In this document: piece after piece, positions 48,646 to 51,536 of the stretch
How positions within the stretch are numbered: position 1 is the stretch's first letter
Layout: every line of letters begins with the position of its first letter
From: Microcaldota archaeon
GTDB taxonomy: Archaea > Micrarchaeota > Micrarchaeia > Micrarchaeales > CABMGC01
Direction of reading: 5' to 3'
DNA length: 51,536 bases
Assembly (NCBI GenBank): GCA_028866835.1
Contig: JAGWHJ010000006.1
Coordinates: 1 to 51,536 of the forward strand
The notes under the pieces: generated by a model
What the model was told of the DNA's origin: nothing
What the model saw: only the letters and a program-made list of their open reading frames with translations
Database searches by the model: none
Position numbers and translations under genes: made by a program

Positions 48646-49287
48646 TTGTCCGCTCTAGATCTAATACTAGAAGCCATAGTAGCGATAGTCGTAGTCCTGC
48701 TTTTAGTGATAGTCTTCATGTACAATGGCTTCATCTCGAAGAGGAACAGGGTCCAGGATGCCTGGGCACAGATAGACGTGCAGCTGAAAAGGAGGGCAGA
48801 CCTGATACCTAACCTCATAAGCACGGTCAAGGGCTATGCCGGATACGAGAGGAGCGTCCTTACAAAGGTCACGGAGCTCAGGAGCTCGATAGTAAGCGGA
48901 AGCGTGCAGCAGAAGGCGGATGCGAACAACCAGCTCTCCCAGGCGCTCAAGAGCATCTTCGCGGTGGCCGAGAACTATCCCGACCTGAAGGCATCCCAGA
49001 ACTTCCAGATGCTCCAGCAGGAGCTTGAGGGCACCGAGGATAAGATAGCCTTCGTCAGGACCTCGTACAACGACTACGTCCTAGATTACAATAACGCTAT
49101 ACAGACCTTCCCCGGCAACGTCTTCGCTAACACCTTCCACTTCGCAAGGCAGGACTTCTTCCAGGCGCCTGACGAGGCCAGGGAGCCAGTCAAGGCCGAC
49201 TTCAGCGACCTCAACGCCCCCGATGCGCCTGCTCCATCCGCACCGGCGCCCAAGGCTCCAAGGCAGCAGCCCAAAGGCCCCAGGTAG
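48646..49287 (+). CDS. lemA: LemA-family membrane protein
   Basis: A 213-residue LemA protein: one N-terminal membrane helix (ILEAIVAIVVVLLLVIVFMY), then the long helical bundle (RNRVQDAWAQIDVQLKRRADLIPNL is the family signature, followed by LTKVTELRSSIVSG), then a Pro/Ala-rich tail. Start TTG 48646 is favoured by the TATA at 48606-48615; ATG 48622 is the alternative. LemA is commonly paired with HtpX, as here (19 bases apart), but its role remains unclear. Confidence 0.88.
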   Translation: MSALDLILEAIVAIVVVLLLVIVFMYNGFISKRNRVQDAWAQIDVQLKRRADLIPNLISTVKGYAGYERSVLTKVTELRSSIVSGSVQQKADANNQLSQALKSIFAVAENYPDLKASQNFQMLQQELEGTEDKIAFVRTSYNDYVLDYNNAIQTFPGNVFANTFHFARQDFFQAPDEAREPVKADFSDLNAPDAPAPSAPAPKAPRQQPKGPR

Positions 49288-49306
49288 GTTCAAGCGGTCT
49301 TAGAAC

Positions 49307-50203
49307 ATGGCAAGCTTTTTCGATGAGATAGCGAGGAACAGACTAAAGTCGATTCTGCTGATGTGCATCTTCTCGGCGATATTCTTCGCTGTTGTGTACG
49401 TCCTTGTGCTATTTTTCGGTGGAGGGCTTCTGGGCATAGGGATAGGCGCAGTCATAATCCTCTTCTATGCGGCATTCTCCTACTTCGCTGGCAGCGCTGT
49501 AGTGCTTAGGGTCTCCGGCGCACAGCCTGCGGAAAAGGGCAAGTATCCCGTACTCTACGCTGCTGTCGAGGGCCTTGCGTCGGCCACCCAGATACCTATG
49601 CCCCAGGTTTACGTGATAAACGACCCTAACCCGAACGCATTCGCTACAGGAAGGAACAAGAAGCATGCTTCGGTTGCCGTCACGACGGGCCTTCTCTCGA
49701 TGATGAACAAGGACGAGCTCCAGGGCGTCATAGGCCATGAGATATCGCACATAGCCGACAACGACATACAGTTCATGATGATTGCGGTGATCTTCGCCGG
49801 CGCTATAGGGCTCATCGCCGCAATAATACGCAACTCCCTTTTCTTCGGCTTCGGCGGCGGCAACAACCGCAACGGCGGATACATAATGATAATCGCAATC
49901 GTGCTAAGCATAATAGCGCCCCTCATCGCCCTGCTCATCAGGCTGGCGATCTCGAGGAGGAGGGAGTACATGGCTGACGCGAACGGCGCAAGGATCACGA
50001 GGAGCCCGCAGTCCCTCGCAAGCGCGCTGAAGAAGATAGAGAGCTACATGAAGGACCCCAATGCCACTCCAGTCCAGAAGGCAAACGAGATGACGGCGTC
50101 GCTCTACTTCTCGAATCCTCTCAGCGTGAAGTCCGTGATGAATCTGTTCTCCACGCACCCTCCGATCGACGAGCGCATAAAGAGACTGCAGGCAATGTAC
50201 TGA
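49307..50203 (+). CDS. htpX: HtpX-family zinc metalloprotease
   Basis: A 298-residue membrane protease (M48 family) for quality control of membrane proteins. Two N-terminal helices (about 16-38, 42-66), DPNPNAFATGR, the zinc site HEISH (H144, E145, H148), two more helices and REYMADANGA with the third zinc ligand Glu. Follows lemA in the same direction with AGGTT spacing. A T-rich (on the other strand) run follows its stop. Confidence 0.95.
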   Translation: MASFFDEIARNRLKSILLMCIFSAIFFAVVYVLVLFFGGGLLGIGIGAVIILFYAAFSYFAGSAVVLRVSGAQPAEKGKYPVLYAAVEGLASATQIPMPQVYVINDPNPNAFATGRNKKHASVAVTTGLLSMMNKDELQGVIGHEISHIADNDIQFMMIAVIFAGAIGLIAAIIRNSLFFGFGGGNNRNGGYIMIIAIVLSIIAPLIALLIRLAISRRREYMADANGARITRSPQSLASALKKIESYMKDPNATPVQKANEMTASLYFSNPLSVKSVMNLFSTHPPIDERIKRLQAMY

Positions 50204-50213
50204 CTGCAAGGAT

Positions 50214-50220
50214 AAAAAAA
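50214..50220 (-). terminator. Oligo-T tract after VOC gene
   Basis: Seven T residues on the minus strand about 52 bases past the stop of the VOC gene, in the convergent gap with htpX; a plausible archaeal terminator. Confidence 0.4.
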
Positions 50221-50271
50221 TTAGAACGCCAAACCGATAGGTTCGGCGCCCGGAAAGAGCAATGCCCCTCC

Positions 50272-50658
50272 CTACATCTTTCTCGTGCTCTGCCACACTC
50301 CGATGATGTTCCCTTCCGTGTCCTGAACATAGGCGTTCCATCCCATGTCCATGACCTTCTGCTTCTCCACGATGACCTTCCCGCCAGCCTTCACGACCTT
50401 CTGCATCGCCTTGTCTATGTCATCCACGTTTATGGTTATGACAGGCGACTTTATCGCCGGCATCCTCTTCATCATGCCTCCGTTTATTGCCCCTGGCTCC
50501 TTCGGCATCCTCGTTTCCTTGTCTACAGCCACGGTGTGCACCATGGTGTACTCGATGTCCGGCACATCCTCGGTCTTCCATCCGAAAACCGAGCTGTAGA
50601 ACTTCTTCGCCCTCGGCAGGTCCTCTGCGGGTATCTCAAAGTGTACTACCTTATCCAT
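50272..50658 (-). CDS. VOC-fold (glyoxalase/bleomycin-resistance-like) protein
   Basis: A 128-residue protein with two beta-alpha-beta-beta-beta units: VVHFEIPAEDLPRAKKFYSS then GMMKRMP, and SPVITINVDDIDKAMQKV then DTEGNIIGVWQ. The first-strand His and final-strand Glu are in the usual metal-ligand positions. Superfamily substrates vary widely, so the reaction cannot be named. ATG 50658; stands alone. Confidence 0.88.
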   Translation of the reverse strand: MDKVVHFEIPAEDLPRAKKFYSSVFGWKTEDVPDIEYTMVHTVAVDKETRMPKEPGAINGGMMKRMPAIKSPVITINVDDIDKAMQKVVKAGGKVIVEKQKVMDMGWNAYVQDTEGNIIGVWQSTRKM

Positions 50659-50707
50659 AATTCCACCAAGCAGAATCTGCTGATTGCAGGCTTATATGGC
50701 TTCCGGC

Positions 50708-51448
50708 CTACTTCCCGCTGTTCCTCTCGGAAAGCAGAAGCACGTTTATGCCCGCCGGAGTTATCTCGTAAGGGACGGTGGTGAAGCTATGCTTGGATCC
50801 TCGCATCTTCACGATCTCCATCGTAAGGGTCCTGTTGGATCCCTCGTCGCCGCTCGAGTACATGCTTATTATTCCATCGTAGATGAAGAATTCCGGCTGG
50901 AACAGCACCCTGCCCTTGTCGGCAACGTCCATCTCTATAGTTATGAGGGCGGTTACCTTGAGCCTCCTCAGCGCCGATACGAGGTCTATGGAGATGTTCC
51001 TGTACTCGAAAGGATCTCGTATGAGCAGCTTAAGTATCGAAATCGAATCTATGACAATCCTTGTGGCATGGGATGATTCTATGGCGGATTCGAGCTCCGT
51101 TATCATCTCTCCGAAGGCGTACTTGGAGCCCTCACCCTCTCCTCTGAAGTAAGATCTTATGTCACCTGAACCGTACAGTATTAGCTTCTTCTCCGCGACG
51201 AGCTTGTCCACGTCTGCAAGGTCGCCAAAGGCCTCCTTTGCGTTGTCAAGTATCATCTCCGGCTTCTCTTCAAGGGAGAAGAGTATGCCCACCTCGCCCT
51301 TCAGCGCACCCCTGTAAAGGAATTCGAAGGCAAAGAGCGTCTTGCCGGAACCAGGGCCTCCCGAGAGTATGACCTGATTGCCGCTAGGTATGCCGCCAAA
51401 GAGCATCTTGTCTATCCCGTATATGCCTATGCCGATTTTGTCTCTCAT
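50708..51448 (-). CDS. KaiC-like RecA-fold ATPase
   Basis: A 246-residue single KaiC domain: GIYGIDKMLFGGIPSGNQVI lead-in, Walker A GGPGSGKT (30-37), FSLEEKPEM catalytic glutamates, Walker B TRIVIDSIS, and KMRGSKHSF near the C terminus. Such archaeal proteins often regulate signalling or motility (ArlH is a relative), but ArlH partners are not adjacent, so the role stays open. TATA at 51479-51488. Confidence 0.9.
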   Translation of the reverse strand: MRDKIGIGIYGIDKMLFGGIPSGNQVILSGGPGSGKTLFAFEFLYRGALKGEVGILFSLEEKPEMILDNAKEAFGDLADVDKLVAEKKLILYGSGDIRSYFRGEGEGSKYAFGEMITELESAIESSHATRIVIDSISILKLLIRDPFEYRNISIDLVSALRRLKVTALITIEMDVADKGRVLFQPEFFIYDGIISMYSSGDEGSNRTLTMEIVKMRGSKHSFTTVPYEITPAGINVLLLSERNSGK

Positions 51449-51478
51449 GCCATCCCGTATCCTATCTAGAATGATAAA

Positions 51479-51488
51479 TATTTATATA
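51479..51488 (-). promoter_or_regulatory. TATA box for KaiC-like gene
   Basis: TATTTATATA, the same ten bases as the element at 37181-37190; initiation expected near 51458, 10 bases before ATG 51448. Nothing else is seen in the remaining bases to the window end. Confidence 0.6.
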
Positions 51489-51536
51489 GTATCGTGAGTG
51501 CACAATCGGCCATTGCACTCATGCGGAATGCGATTT

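Overview
The window reads as archaeal chromosome. Evidence: AT-rich TATA (box A) elements sit about 26 bp upstream of many start codons, with leaderless or near-leaderless starts; there are no bacterial -35/-10 pairs; and the gene content includes archease, an archaeosortase, archaeal GspE/TadC-type pilus motors and a KaiC-type ATPase. Compact packing, many small-genome-style orphan membrane proteins and cytochrome bd as the only respiratory oxidase seen suggest a DPANN archaeon, most plausibly a Micrarchaeota/ARMAN-type acidophile. That placement is inference and was not checked against any database.

Region A (1-14803, nearly all minus strand) is the most unusual part. It looks like a type IV secretion/conjugation-type (T4SS) apparatus. 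It has a VirB2-like two-helix pilin (14336-14734), six consecutive polytopic VirB6-like membrane proteins that share one membrane motif (6030-13466), and a large basic membrane-anchored protein with a helix-hairpin-helix segment (3930-5984). It also has two membrane-anchored proteins resembling VirB3 plus the N-terminal domain of VirB4 (2178-3848), a separate VirB4/HerA-type ATPase (665-2173) and two small companions. The nearest described relatives are the crenarchaeal Ced/Ted DNA-transfer systems, but this set is larger and VirB4 is split.

Region B (14932-22109, plus strand) is a Tad/type IV pilus-type motor: a winged-helix/coiled-coil protein, a GspE/TadA-type ATPase, a Pro/Gln-rich linker protein and two TadC-type platform proteins. 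A tnpB-only IS605-family element has landed between the linker protein and the first TadC gene.

Region C (22106-33719, minus strand) runs from one TATA promoter through a CBS-domain protein with a ribosome-hibernation-factor-like tail, a classic short pilin-like protein, and a 1112-residue pilin-anchored protein with four LamG domains. It continues with a small pilin-like protein, a PQQ-propeller plus LamG protein, another LamG protein and a GT-C glycosyltransferase. These look like the surface adhesins or minor pilins served by the motor of region B, with a glycosylation enzyme.

Region D (33739-34503) has tRNA-Cys. A 15-base exact copy of the tRNA 3' end lies about 690 bp downstream, and an AT-rich AbrB/RelE toxin-antitoxin pair lies between the two copies. 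This looks like a miniature tRNA-integrated island.

Region E (34523-40161) carries a zinc-ribbon protein, a flavodoxin, an acyltransferase-3 enzyme, two membrane proteins expressed divergently from one shared TATA element, and cytochrome bd oxidase (cydA, cydB).

Region F (40158-45060) holds six ParA/MinD-type ATPase paralogs (one minus, five plus) with tRNA-Ile(GAU) between copies 4 and 5 and no visible ParB.

Region G (45078-51536) contains a Nudix/uracil-DNA-glycosylase fusion lacking most iron-sulfur ligands, an archaeosortase, archease, RpiB, a LemA-HtpX pair, a VOC-fold protein and a KaiC-like ATPase. No gene-free stretch exceeds about 250 bases.
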